A DNA stretch of 64,000 nucleotides from CBIHON01 sp966211965 (GTDB lineage Bacteria; Pseudomonadota; Gammaproteobacteria; Burkholderiales; Burkholderiaceae_D): NCBI GenBank assembly GCA_966211965.1, contig CBIHON010000024.1, positions 17,722 through 81,721 on the forward strand, written 5' to 3'. This document shows, one piece after another, positions 7,165-18,266 of this stretch (its first letter is position 1; each line of letters starts with the position of its first letter). A program made the translations under genes and the position numbers. The notes beneath the pieces were generated by a model, which saw only the letters and a program-made list of their open reading frames with translations, searched no databases and was not told where the DNA came from.

Positions 7165-9870
7165 TCAAGCCACAAACGAACACTTCGATGCCGCTGTCCG
7201 CGTATCCATATTCCTGCCGCGATTCACATGATCGTCGATCTCCGCTGCCGACCCCAGCATGCGGCCATACAGGAAAATCGTGAAGGCCGCCGTTTCCAGC
7301 GCGCCTTCGGACAGTTCGCCTGCACGATAGGGCTGCCACAGCATCTTCAGCAACAAGGCCGCGATCACCGCATCGATATTCACGCAATACACCGTACGCG
7401 AAACGCCGTTGTCGTAAAGCGCCTGCACCAGCGCGTGGTAATACTCATGGAACACGTTGTACTCGCCGCGCTTCTTCACCAGTTCGCGCACATACGCTTC
7501 GCGCGGGTCATGGTTGACTGGCTTGTCCTTGAATACCGGATGATTCACTCCCGGGATTTTTTGCAAGTCCAGGCTGCCGGATGATTTCTTGTCGGCTTTA
7601 TAGCCGGCATACTGCAGCGCATAACGGGTAGCTAATGCCTGCAGGTCGATGCCGTGTGCCGGATCGGTCGGATCGATCAATCCGCTGTCGCGGAATTGCT
7701 CGACCAGAAAGGCAATGCCTTCGTAGCCATTGCCGCCATGCGCATATCCGGAATGGCTGAGGAAGCCGAGCATGGCCTTGTTCAGTTGCACCCGCTCGGC
7801 GGTTTCCGGCCCGTCCGCCGACACCGCCCCTTTGGCTCCCTGCCCGGAAATCGTGCCGGGACCGTTTGTCAGCAGCAGCCCAACCAGGGTCTGAAAAGCG
7901 AACAGGCCGGCCGGCGCCGGCTCCTTGCCCAGCAGCGCCAGATAGGCAAGCTCGGTCAGCGAGCGCGCACAGATCATTTCCTCATTGGCGACTCCCAAAA
8001 GGCGTTCCGGCTCATGCCGCGCACTCGCCGCCGACGCGCCGATCAGGACGCCGAACAACTTGCACCACCAGGGCAAACTGCATACCGTAATCTGGGAAAT
8101 CCGCTTGCGTACCAATGGCCCCCAGGCGAGTGTGGCGGTGATCGCCGCCAGCACCGCATCGGCAGTCGGATAGCCGTCCAGGCTGTGCAGATAGCGTACG
8201 AATACCGACCGCGCCCCACGCGCATCCAGCCCTGCCAGCATCGCCTGAGCCTTGCGATCCGGCTCCCGGCCGACGAACAGTTCGCGCACGGCCGCATCCC
8301 TGGTCACGACATTCAGATCGAAGGACTCGTCCGTCGCATCTTTCAAACCGGCATTGCGGAACAACTCCACCATTCTCTGCACCGCCGCACGCGCGCCCTC
8401 CGCACGGCGCGGACCAACGATGCTGCAGGCGGCGGCCAGCACGCTGTTGGGCGCATTGCCGGCATCGCGCGCCGCCTGCGCAGCGGCCAGCGCCGGATCG
8501 CCATACAAGTTCAGTTCCGCGCCGATCGCTACATTGACCAGTTTGCAGTCGTTTTCGCCGCCGGCTTCATGCAACAAGGCCAGGCAGAAATTCGATTCCA
8601 GCGAATGTTGCGCAGCATCCAGCATCGTCATGCCGTGCAGGCTGGCGACCTGCGTCTTGCTGTCCATCTGCGAGGCGCCCGACGCATCTTTCATGGCCTG
8701 CCGCGGAAATACCGCGCCGAGCTGCCGATTCAATTGCGCAATCTGCTTGTTGTAAGGCGCGACCGCCTCGACCAGCGGAATGTCCAGTGCCGGCGGCAGG
8801 ATCACGCCCTGGTTGGCCGCAAACCACGGCTTCAGTTCCAGCGTGCCTTCCGGTTCGAAATCGGGCCGGGTCGCGTTCTCGCGCATCACCGCAGTCAGCG
8901 CGGCCGGAATGTGGGCGATGTTGGTGACCAGCGCGCCCTTGGCAGAGAACACCGGACGTTCCGGCGTGAAGACGCCGTCGACGCCGAACTTCTCCATGAA
9001 CCAGCGTTCCTTGGACTCCGCATCGTCGCTGCCGCCGGCCATCGCACCGGCATGTCCCACGGCACGGGTCAGCTTGGATTTCCAGCGGCCGACCACGCAG
9101 GCCACTACCGGCTTGTTGAACTGCACGTCCATCTCGTAATACCCGCCCGGTTCGGCATACAGCACCGCCGCCTTGCTGCGCGCATCGTTGGCCAATGCAA
9201 AGGCAAATTCCGGCGCGGCGTAGTGGATATAGACGTCCTTGCCGCTGGAGATCAGCGTGGTGGTGCCCCAACCCGCCATGCGCAGATAGGTCGCGATGGT
9301 GGTGGTGAAAGTGCCGGAATTGGAAAAGATCGCGATCGAGCCTTTACGCAATGCTTCGGCCGGCGCATCGCCGCCGAGCGCACCGCCGATACGCACCTGA
9401 TTCCAGGCATCGGCCACGCCGAGGCAGTTGGCGCCGAAAATGTCGATGCCGTTCAACTGCCCCATCGAACGGATTTCGCGCGCATCGTGCACCGAGATTT
9501 TTTCCGTGACGATGAAGATTTTTTTCAGTTCAGGATTAAGGCGGATCAACTCCGCCACGCCGTCGCGCGCGCCGGAGGGCGGCAAGTAGACCACCCCGCA
9601 ATTGAAACGGTGGCCGTCATCCAGGCCCTCGCGCACATTGTTGTAGACCGGGATATTGCCGATCCGGGTTTCCAGCACCTGCCCGCGCCGTCCGGGCGAG
9701 GTGCCGAACACCACGTTGCCGCCCGAATATTCATGGCCGGTCGGCGTGACTTCGCTCGACTCGCCGCCGAGGATGTTGAGGACGCATATGCGGTCTTCCC
9801 TGGTCGCAATCTGGGCCAGGGAACTGATGCCGACGTAATATTTGAAATCTGCCAGGCCTTGCTTGTACAC
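7165..9870 (-). CDS. ATP-citrate lyase-like large subunit (CoA-ligase alpha + citrate synthase domains)
   Basis: A 901-residue fusion. Residues 1-360 resemble succinyl-CoA synthetase alpha: CoA-binding Rossmann part, FSNSGTFTTT, and the phosphohistidine motif GHAGAMAGG with H273. Residues 620-901 resemble citrate synthase as fused in ATP-citrate lyase: HGGN with H711, NHP with H777 and NID with D833 match the His-His-Asp catalytic set. Residues 405-600 form a less clear linker, possibly a second degenerate synthase-like half. The reaction expected is ATP-dependent cleavage of citrate (or a related acid) to acetyl-CoA and oxaloacetate. GTG start with AAGGAG five bases ahead. It follows the small-subunit gene by 24 bp, so the two are co-transcribed. 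Substrate is inferred. Confidence 0.8.
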   Translation of the reverse strand: MYKQGLADFKYYVGISSLAQIATREDRICVLNILGGESSEVTPTGHEYSGGNVVFGTSPGRRGQVLETRIGNIPVYNNVREGLDDGHRFNCGVVYLPPSGARDGVAELIRLNPELKKIFIVTEKISVHDAREIRSMGQLNGIDIFGANCLGVADAWNQVRIGGALGGDAPAEALRKGSIAIFSNSGTFTTTIATYLRMAGWGTTTLISSGKDVYIHYAAPEFAFALANDARSKAAVLYAEPGGYYEMDVQFNKPVVACVVGRWKSKLTRAVGHAGAMAGGSDDAESKERWFMEKFGVDGVFTPERPVFSAKGALVTNIAHIPAALTAVMRENATRPDFEPEGTLELKPWFAANQGVILPPALDIPLVEAVAPYNKQIAQLNRQLGAVFPRQAMKDASGASQMDSKTQVASLHGMTMLDAAQHSLESNFCLALLHEAGGENDCKLVNVAIGAELNLYGDPALAAAQAARDAGNAPNSVLAAACSIVGPRRAEGARAAVQRMVELFRNAGLKDATDESFDLNVVTRDAAVRELFVGREPDRKAQAMLAGLDARGARSVFVRYLHSLDGYPTADAVLAAITATLAWGPLVRKRISQITVCSLPWWCKLFGVLIGASAASARHEPERLLGVANEEMICARSLTELAYLALLGKEPAPAGLFAFQTLVGLLLTNGPGTISGQGAKGAVSADGPETAERVQLNKAMLGFLSHSGYAHGGNGYEGIAFLVEQFRDSGLIDPTDPAHGIDLQALATRYALQYAGYKADKKSSGSLDLQKIPGVNHPVFKDKPVNHDPREAYVRELVKKRGEYNVFHEYYHALVQALYDNGVSRTVYCVNIDAVIAALLLKMLWQPYRAGELSEGALETAAFTIFLYGRMLGSAAEIDDHVNRGRNMDTRTAASKCSFVA

Positions 9871-9894
9871 GTGTTCTCCTTGGGATCTTTTGAT

Positions 9895-11172
9895 TTAAGC
9901 GCAGGGAAGGTTCAATCTTGCGGCGACCTGCTCGCGCCCGCCGGTCTTCATCCACTCATTCACCCGCTTGGCGTAATTGACCACCTCGCTCATGTCGGAA
10001 TCAAAACCGAAAATCCGGTAAGGCAATCCCAGCACCTCCAGCGTGTCCCGCATTGCCCCCATCCCGCGTATCAGATTGGGCCCGCCACGCCCCACCACCA
10101 CATGCAACGGCGTCGGCCCATGCTCGCTGAAATACTCCCGCAGCGCGTCCGACATCGCGCGAAAGGTTTCGAAGATATCGGTGTTGTTCGATTTTCCGCC
10201 GATCAGGAACAGCACGTTGGCCTGCTTGAGCCAGTGCTTGAAGCAGATGCGCGCGACTTCCTTCATTTTTTCATAGGGCGGATTGCCGCCGAAATCGGAA
10301 GAGATGATCGCGTCGTCGCCCAGCATCTCGGTCACCAGGGAATTGGCGCCGCCACCGAAGGTCGGGGCCAGGATGGTGCCGCCGGCGTTGATCACATAGA
10401 CGTCGCTCTGCCCCTGGTAAGTGCGCAGTTGATTGATCTCCTGTTCGAAATCGGAATAATCGACCGCGAACAAATGCGCCGGCAAATCGAGCCGCTGCCA
10501 GCGCGAATCGTCGCGGTCGAAACCGCATTTGAAATCGCATGCGACCGGCGTCAAGCGTCCCTTGTTGTCAGGCCGCATGCGAATCGGATTGAGTTCCAGC
10601 GTGGTCATGCCGAAGTTGTGATACAGCTCCCACAGCTTGGGCAGTTGCTGCACCAGGGGCGAGATGATCTGCTTCGGCGCGTTCAATTCGGACAGCGCGT
10701 TGGCGACGACGAAGGCTTTCAAGCCGGTGAGAGATTCGAACGGTATCTGCACCACTTGGCTCTTGTCGAGTTCTTCGATATCCATGCCGCCGTGATGCGT
10801 CAGCGTCATGGTCGGCGCGCGAAAACGCGTCGAATCGGTGATCGAAAAATAGATTTCATGTTCGGCCGGCACGACGCCCTCGAAGGTCACGCCGTTTGCC
10901 TTGGCGACCTGGTTGCCGTGCCGATGCTCGACAAAGTAGAGGCGCTCTTTTTCTTTCAATGCGCTCTTCAGGTCGGATACGCGGCCAAGCAGGCCGGCCT
11001 TGCCTTTCTTGCCCACGCCGCCCTTGAACACCGGCTTGACGAAAACCGAACCGTAGCGGTCTATGAGCGATTTGATCTGGTCTTCGCTGGCATCCGGCCC
11101 GAGCACCTCGGAGGTCGGAAAGCCCGCGAACTGAAGCAACCTGGAGCCGTGCAGCATCCCCGTGACTTGCAT
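9895..11172 (-). CDS. ATP-citrate lyase-like small subunit (ATP-grasp/SCS-beta type)
   Basis: A 425-residue protein with an ATP-grasp N-terminal half (GSVFVKPVFKGGVGKKGKAG near residues 35-60, then FVEHRHG and LTHHGGMDIEEL) and a citrate-binding/CoA-ligase-like C-terminal half (INAGGTILAPTFGGGANSL, then LFLIGGKSNNTDIFETF). This is the layout of the AclB-type subunit of two-subunit ATP-citrate lyase. The chosen ATG has AAGGA seven bases upstream; a start 16 codons earlier lacks a site. It is first in a two-gene operon with the large subunit. No other reductive TCA gene lies in the window, so a role in supplying cytoplasmic acetyl-CoA is only one possibility. Confidence 0.82.
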   Translation of the reverse strand: MQVTGMLHGSRLLQFAGFPTSEVLGPDASEDQIKSLIDRYGSVFVKPVFKGGVGKKGKAGLLGRVSDLKSALKEKERLYFVEHRHGNQVAKANGVTFEGVVPAEHEIYFSITDSTRFRAPTMTLTHHGGMDIEELDKSQVVQIPFESLTGLKAFVVANALSELNAPKQIISPLVQQLPKLWELYHNFGMTTLELNPIRMRPDNKGRLTPVACDFKCGFDRDDSRWQRLDLPAHLFAVDYSDFEQEINQLRTYQGQSDVYVINAGGTILAPTFGGGANSLVTEMLGDDAIISSDFGGNPPYEKMKEVARICFKHWLKQANVLFLIGGKSNNTDIFETFRAMSDALREYFSEHGPTPLHVVVGRGGPNLIRGMGAMRDTLEVLGLPYRIFGFDSDMSEVVNYAKRVNEWMKTGGREQVAARLNLPCA

Positions 11173-11366
11173 ATCGCATTCCTTTGCATCTGGTTTTTTC
11201 GGATGAGCGATGGTGCTCATCCTGCGACCTATTATTTGTCTGGGATGCTTTCAGTTAGCTTGCAGTGCACAAATTCTTCCGAGTTCTCCTGATGTTCCTC
11301 ACGCCGGCATTGCTTGCTTGAATGCTGCGTGAAATTACGGCGCCTCGATCGTCCCGTACGGCAAGA

Positions 11367-12958
11367 TTACTCCGTCTGCGGCTGGGCCAAAACCGGCAGT
11401 CCGGGCGTCGCTTCATTGGCATAATTGATTACTTCAAAATTGGCCAGATTGGCGCTGAAGACAATCCGCCACTTCGACGTGCTGCTGGATGGAACATGCG
11501 AGAACAGGCTTTCCAGTTGCGCCGATGTGAGAGTCAGCATGCCGTTGGCCGCGAGCGTGCCGATGGCGACGTTGGTGCCGATCACCGTGCCGCTGTCGTC
11601 ATACGCGCTTGCGGTCAGCGCGGCGCTTTGGGCGGTGGTGTTGATGATCTTCAGCTCGGTGGTACGCAAGGCATTGTTCGACGGATAAATGATATAGGCG
11701 TTGCGTGTCGTGGTGATACTGCCTGCCGCACGGCCTTCGGTCTGCGCTTGCGCCAGATAGAGATTGCCCGTGGCGATTACTTTGACATTAACGAGAATTT
11801 CAAAGCTGGGCAGATTCGCATTGAGCACCAGGCGATATCTCGCATTGGCTGATGCAGGGCTATAGCCGAGCAGCGTTTCGATCTGGCTGGAACTCAGCGT
11901 CAGGATCTGGTTGGCGCCGAGCATGCCGAGCATGCCGCTTCCCACCATGCTGCCCGTTTCACTATAGGCAGTGGCGCTCACAATGCCAGCGCTGGAATTC
12001 GGATTGACAATGCGCAGCACGGTAGTCTTCGTGCTGTCGGTAGAGGCAAGGACCTGCAGAACGTCGCGCGTGGACGTCGCCGCAGCCGATGCTGGCCGGC
12101 CATCCAGTTGTGCCTGCAGCAACGACAGTTGTCCGGTTGCGTTGTCGCGCGTGAAGTTGATCAATTCGAGGCCGGGCTGGGTGAAGGTGAACACGGCACG
12201 GTATTTGGCTGTGGGCTGCGCGGGGGTAAAGCCGACCGCGCTTTCGATTTGTGCAGAAGTCAGAGTGAGCACTGGCGCGGCACAATCGTTCCCAGTACCG
12301 TGTTGATTGTGCCAACCGTATTGCCTGTTTCGTCGTAGACGCTGACGCTCAGCGCACCGCTTTGCGTGCCTGTATTGACCAGACGCAGCAGGTTGGTCTT
12401 GTTGCTGCTGGCTGCAGCGCTCATGAACCAGGCCGAATACGTGTTGTCGGCGGCGGCCGTTGCGCTGCGATCGATGCGTTGCGATTGCGCTACCGCCTTG
12501 GCGCCGATAGCTTTGTCGACGCTAAAGTTTACGAGCTGCACGTCGGATAGGCCGGCATAAAAGTAGACGGCGTATTTTGCCGTTGGCTCAGGTGTGAAGT
12601 CGATCAGTTGTTCGATATTGGCTGAGCTGAGCGTCCACGTCTGATGGGCGGCAAGGTTGCCCAAGCTGGCATTGGGAGTGCCGAGCACTTTGCCGCTTTC
12701 GTCGAAGGCGGTGGCGGTCACCTTCCCTGCACTGCCGGTAGGGTTGATGAGTCGCAGTTTCGAGGTCTTGTTGCTGCTTGTCGATGCATTGACGAAGAGT
12801 GCGACGACCGTTGTGAGAGGACCGGCGCCAACTGTTACCGTGGCGCTAGCGGTGTTGCCGTTACCTGCAGCATTGCTACCCATGACGGCATACGTCGTCG
12901 TAGCGGTTGGCGCGACGCTGCCGCCGGAAGCCATGGCGGCAAAACCGGAATTGGCCCA
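11367..12958 (-). pseudogene. Tandem-repeat surface-type protein gene, 5'-truncated and frameshifted
   Basis: Two adjacent minus-strand frames encode one protein made of four repeats of about 120 residues with a shared pattern: L-R-(I/L)-(V/I)-N near the start, TATAYDESG, then LTLSSAQIE and F-(E/Q)-(L/I)-(V/I)-N-(F/Y). The frame changes near 12270, where the first frame ends TIVPRQCSL and the next resumes LTLTSAQIE; one missing base explains it. The 5' side begins within an Ig-like tail (PTATTTYAVMGSNAAGNGNT) and stops abruptly at about 12958, where a transposase remnant begins. No start codon or signal peptide remains. Ig-like tail and repeats suggest a secreted or surface protein; the function is unknown. 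A sequencing error could mimic the frameshift but not the truncation. Confidence 0.75.
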
Positions 12959-13338
12959 CGGCCGGCCTGCAAAGCGTGGTGATGGTGGAATCGATGCGCA
13001 GCACCGGAGAGCCAAGTCTGGCCGAAAAGCGCTTCTACCTCAGCTCGCTGGCGCCGGATTCGCAACAGCTGGCCCATGCCATTCGCAGTCATTGGGAGAT
13101 CGAAAACCGCTTGCACTGGTGCCTCGACGTGACCTTCCACGAAGATGCGTCGCGTATCCGCATTGACCATGCGCCGGAAAATTTGAATATCGTCAAAAAG
13201 ATCGCCATGAATCTGTTGCGCCTCAATCCTCTCAAACGCAGCTTGCCGAAGAAGCGCCTGGAGGCTTGTCTGAACAACGACTATCTTGCTGAACTATTGG
13301 GCTCTCAACATGACTGCGCTCATTTCGTAACTTATTGA
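12952..13338 (+). mobile_element. ISAs1 family transposase, C-terminal remnant
   Basis: The plus strand encodes about 128 residues matching the C-terminus of ISAs1/H-repeat transposases: VVMVESMRSTGE, RFYLSSLAPDSQQLAHAIR, HWEIENRLHWCLDVTFHED and LNIVKKIAMNLLRL. The N-terminal two thirds are missing, so it cannot be active. The left junction falls inside the minus-strand repeat-protein gene at about 12955, so an insertion followed by deletion probably removed both the transposase front and the 5' part of that gene. No terminal inverted repeats or target duplication were identified. Confidence 0.82.
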
Positions 13339-13556
13339 TATTCAGGGAGTTTTGATGCGGTTGCCCTGCCTGTTCCGCAAGTTCGCTGTAAAAAATAATG
13401 GAACGAAGCGATAGAGGGCCGCTGCCGATGGCAGCGCTGAACGAACTGCGGTGCCTGGTGAAGCTGCGTTCGAGCGGTATACGGGTACAACAGGCCCCAG
13501 TCTCCTTTGCTCACACTCTTGCTCAGAGCACGCGTCGAAGATGCTCTAGTAAGGAG

Positions 13557-13625
13557 ACCTGCGTACGTTTGACGAATGGTGACGGCGGCTGTCGCAGCGC
13601 CGGTGACCCGGCTTTCGGTCTGCGC
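13557..13625 (-). pseudogene. Displaced scrap of the repeat-protein gene
   Basis: These 23 codons read AQTESRVTGAATAAVTIRQTY and a few residues more, close to the repeat boundary AQTEGRAAGSITTTRNAY found inside the truncated repeat-protein gene about 1.7 kb to the left. It is joined directly to a chemoreceptor fragment. Between 13339 and 13556 no gene was recognised. Confidence 0.4.
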
Positions 13626-13930
13626 CTGCACCAGGTCCGACGCCTTCTTGATGTTGCGCACCATCTCGTCGAGCAGCTTGCCTGCCTTTTCCGCCAATTT
13701 CACGCTGCTGATCGCCACGCCTCCGATCTCTTGCGCCGCCACCTGGCTGCGCGGCCAGCTTCCTCACTTCGCTCGCCACTACGGCAAAGCCCTTGCCGTG
13801 CGCGCTGGCGTTGACGTCAGCAACCACGCTCGACAGCTTCTTGATGGTGTTGTTGATGTATTCAACTACCGAGACGGCACCTATCACTCTCACCACATCG
13901 TTGGTGCTTGTCAGATTGCCGCGTTCGCAC
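13626..13930 (-). pseudogene. Methyl-accepting chemotaxis protein, fragmentary
   Basis: Two minus-strand frames hold pieces of the cytoplasmic signalling domain of a chemoreceptor. HGKGFAVVASEVRKLAAQ (13747-13800) is the highly conserved hairpin-tip region, and AAQEIGGVAISSVKLAEKAG, followed by LLDEMVRNIKKASDLVQ, continues it in another frame (13626-13742), so a frameshift lies near 13745. The stretch before HGKGF lacks the usual ALNAAVEAARAGE and reads INNTIKKLSSVVADVNASA, which points to an internal deletion. No membrane or ligand-binding part is present. Bases 13931-14007 contain nothing recognisable. Confidence 0.7.
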
Positions 13931-14007
13931 TCGAGTTGATTCGAAAGGGGTACAACCCGGATGCAGCCGAAACGGAGAGCCCGCGGCATCCGCCCCCCTT
14001 AAAAAAA

Positions 14008-16599
<2,592 letters not shown>

Positions 16600-16633
16600 T
16601 CTTTACCCCTAAAGAAAATCACTATTGGCAATC

Positions 16634-16661
16634 AAATTGGGCCGCCTGAAGCCTTTTCAAG
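16634..16661 (-). promoter_or_regulatory. Sigma-32 heat-shock promoter of clpB
   Basis: On the minus strand CTTGAAA (16655-16661) is followed after 13 bases by CCCAATTT (16634-16641), close to the RpoH consensus CTTGAAA-N11-16-CCCCATnT. The predicted start of transcription lies about 25 bases before the clpB ATG. Heat induction is expected from the family and the motif. Confidence 0.8.
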
Positions 16662-16689
16662 AATTATGTGCTGACCAACATCAAGAAAC

Positions 16690-17238
16690 ATGGATCTACA
16701 TCAACTCCAGCTCACTTACCAGCCCGACGAAGACCGCATCCTGATGCGCCTGTCGTTTCGCGCCGAGGAGGGAGCGCTGCACGAAATCCGCGCCTGGCTG
16801 ACCAGGCGGCTGGTTCATCACTTGTGGTCCGGCATCGTTCGCGCGCTGGAAACCCAGGTCAAGCTCGACCAGCCGCAGGCTGCGCATGCCAGCGCTGAAA
16901 TTATCGGCCTGGCACATCAGGCTTCGATCAGCGCGATCAAGGAGCGCGGTGAATTCGGCATCCCCTTCGACAACGCGGTACAGGCATTTCCACCCGGCGG
17001 CGCGCCGATGCTGGTGACGCTGGCGCAATTCACGATGAAGCCGCAACAGCCGCTGCGCATCAACTTCTGCCCCACGCAAGGCGATGGTTTTGAGGTGGGA
17101 TTTTCAGCCGGCGTGCTGCATGGCTTTTGCACGCTGCTGCAAGAGTCTGTAAAAACGGCGGAATGGGGAATTGAATTGCGCCTGCCTGTTGCAGCTGCGG
17201 CAAGTACGAGTGCAACAGGACCGAGGATGCTTAATTAG
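16690..17238 (+). CDS. Conserved hypothetical protein
   Basis: A 182-residue soluble protein with no signal peptide and no membrane segment. It starts MDLHQLQLTYQPDEDRILMR and contains EIRAWLTRRLVHHLWSGI and a C-terminal hydrophobic stretch VGFSAGVLHGFCTLLQ. No catalytic motif was recognised. It is divergent from clpB, and the gap of about 90 bp holds the clpB heat-shock promoter. Its stop codon overlaps the left arm of a dispersed inverted repeat. A function cannot be given. Confidence 0.6.
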   Translation: MDLHQLQLTYQPDEDRILMRLSFRAEEGALHEIRAWLTRRLVHHLWSGIVRALETQVKLDQPQAAHASAEIIGLAHQASISAIKERGEFGIPFDNAVQAFPPGGAPMLVTLAQFTMKPQQPLRINFCPTQGDGFEVGFSAGVLHGFCTLLQESVKTAEWGIELRLPVAAAASTSATGPRMLN

Positions 17239-17356
17239 AGCATTTTTAGCCTGACCGTACGGGCCAATCTCAGGCCTCCGGTGCTCGGCGTACGCCTGTA
17301 CGCGTCCGCTCCTCGGCCTGACCTTGTCTCCGCACGGTCAGGCTAAAAATGCTCTA
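17236..17356. repeat. Dispersed inverted repeat (family A), 121 bp
   Basis: Two perfect 23-base arms (17236-17258 and 17334-17356) begin and end with TAGAGCATTTTTAGCCTGAC and its complement. The interior contains a second smaller palindrome around CGTACGCCTGTACG. A related copy starts at 63944 and runs off the window, and a degenerate one lies at 49215-49336. Located between convergent genes, it could also act as a terminator. Confidence 0.8.
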
Positions 17357-17404
17357 GAATCGTTTGCACGGCCCTGGCAAAGTGCGTAATCCAGCATGCA
17401 GAAC

Positions 17405-17779
17405 CTACGATGCCAGCGCCCGGTAAGTCGCGAACCCGGCTATGCAAAATGCGATCGAGCCCACCAGGTGCAGCGCCGTATGTCCCAGCGCCCAGGCATA
17501 CTGGCCGCGCTGCAGCAGGATCATCGACTCGGCGGAGAAGGTGGAGAAAGTCGTCAGCCCACCGAGAAACCCGGTGACCACCAGCAAGCGCCATTCGACG
17601 GGCAAGGCCGGATAGCGTTCGAAGAAGGCCACCGCGATGCCGATCATGAAGCCGCCGCCCAGATTGGCGATCAGCGTGCCCAGCGGCAAAGCATGGTGAA
17701 AGGCGTTCAGATACACGCTCAGCGCCCAGCGCAGCCAAGCGCCGAACGCGGCCCCGAAACCGACAGCCAGCCATTTCAT
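17405..17779 (-). CDS. crcB: CrcB/Fluc fluoride channel
   Basis: A 124-residue protein with four hydrophobic segments, the size and layout of Fluc channels. The signature GTLIANLGGGFMIG and the motif TGFLGGLTTFSTFSAE, which carries the pore Phe, Thr and Ser residues, are intact. Fluc dimers let fluoride leak out of the cytoplasm. Its ATG overlaps the moaE stop (ATGA), so it is translated with moaE at the end of the molybdopterin gene set. No fluoride riboswitch was recognised near it, which fits with read-through from upstream. Confidence 0.93.
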   Translation of the reverse strand: MKWLAVGFGAAFGAWLRWALSVYLNAFHHALPLGTLIANLGGGFMIGIAVAFFERYPALPVEWRLLVVTGFLGGLTTFSTFSAESMILLQRGQYAWALGHTALHLVGSIAFCIAGFATYRALAS

Positions 17780-18258
17780 CGCCGTTCTCCTCCATTATTG
17801 TTGGGACCGGCGCCCCATTTTGCCAAGGCCTGGTCGTCCGCAGCGCGCGCATCGACCCAGCGCGCCCCCTCCGGCGTTTGTTCCTTTTTCCAGAATGGCG
17901 CCTGCGTCTTTAGATAATCCATGATGAATTCGCAGGCGGCAAACGCCTCGCCGCGATGCGCCGAAGTCACCGCCACCAGCACGATCTGATCCAGCGGCTT
18001 GAGCGGCCCGACCCGGTGGATCACCAGCGCATCGAAAATATTCCAGCGCGCCTTGGCTTGCGCCGCAATGTTTTCCAGGGCTTTCTCGGTCATGCCGGGA
18101 TAATGCTCCAGCTCCATTTCAGCCACCCTGCTGCCGTCGTTCATGTCGCGCACCGTGCCGATGAAGCTCACCACCGCGCCGACCATCGGGTTGGCGGCGC
18201 GCAGTTGCGCGACCTCGGCGCTGAGGTCGAAATCCTGGGCCTGGACGCGGATGGGCAT
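17776..18258 (-). CDS. moaE: MoaE, large subunit of molybdopterin synthase
   Basis: A 160-residue MoaE. Visible family features are GAVVSFIGTVRD near residues 27-38, MELEHYPGMTEKAL, VIHRVGPLKPLDQIV, VAVTSAHRGEAF and the C-terminal KTQAPFWKKE, which carries the catalytic lysines. With MoaD it inserts two sulfurs into cyclic pyranopterin monophosphate to make molybdopterin. It precedes crcB with a 4-bp overlap and follows an RhtB-type gene by 8 bp; moaD, normally adjacent, is about 0.8 kb upstream, separated by that gene and a repeat. Confidence 0.95.
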   Translation of the reverse strand: MPIRVQAQDFDLSAEVAQLRAANPMVGAVVSFIGTVRDMNDGSRVAEMELEHYPGMTEKALENIAAQAKARWNIFDALVIHRVGPLKPLDQIVLVAVTSAHRGEAFAACEFIMDYLKTQAPFWKKEQTPEGARWVDARAADDQALAKWGAGPNNNGGERR

Positions 18259-18266
18259 GGCTTGGA

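Noticed and set aside
7654..11292. A 1212-codon open frame on the plus strand
   Set aside because: It is antisense to the two ATP-citrate-lyase-like genes, has unusual Arg/His/Gln-rich composition, no family resemblance and no ribosome site; high GC and codon use of the real genes explain it.
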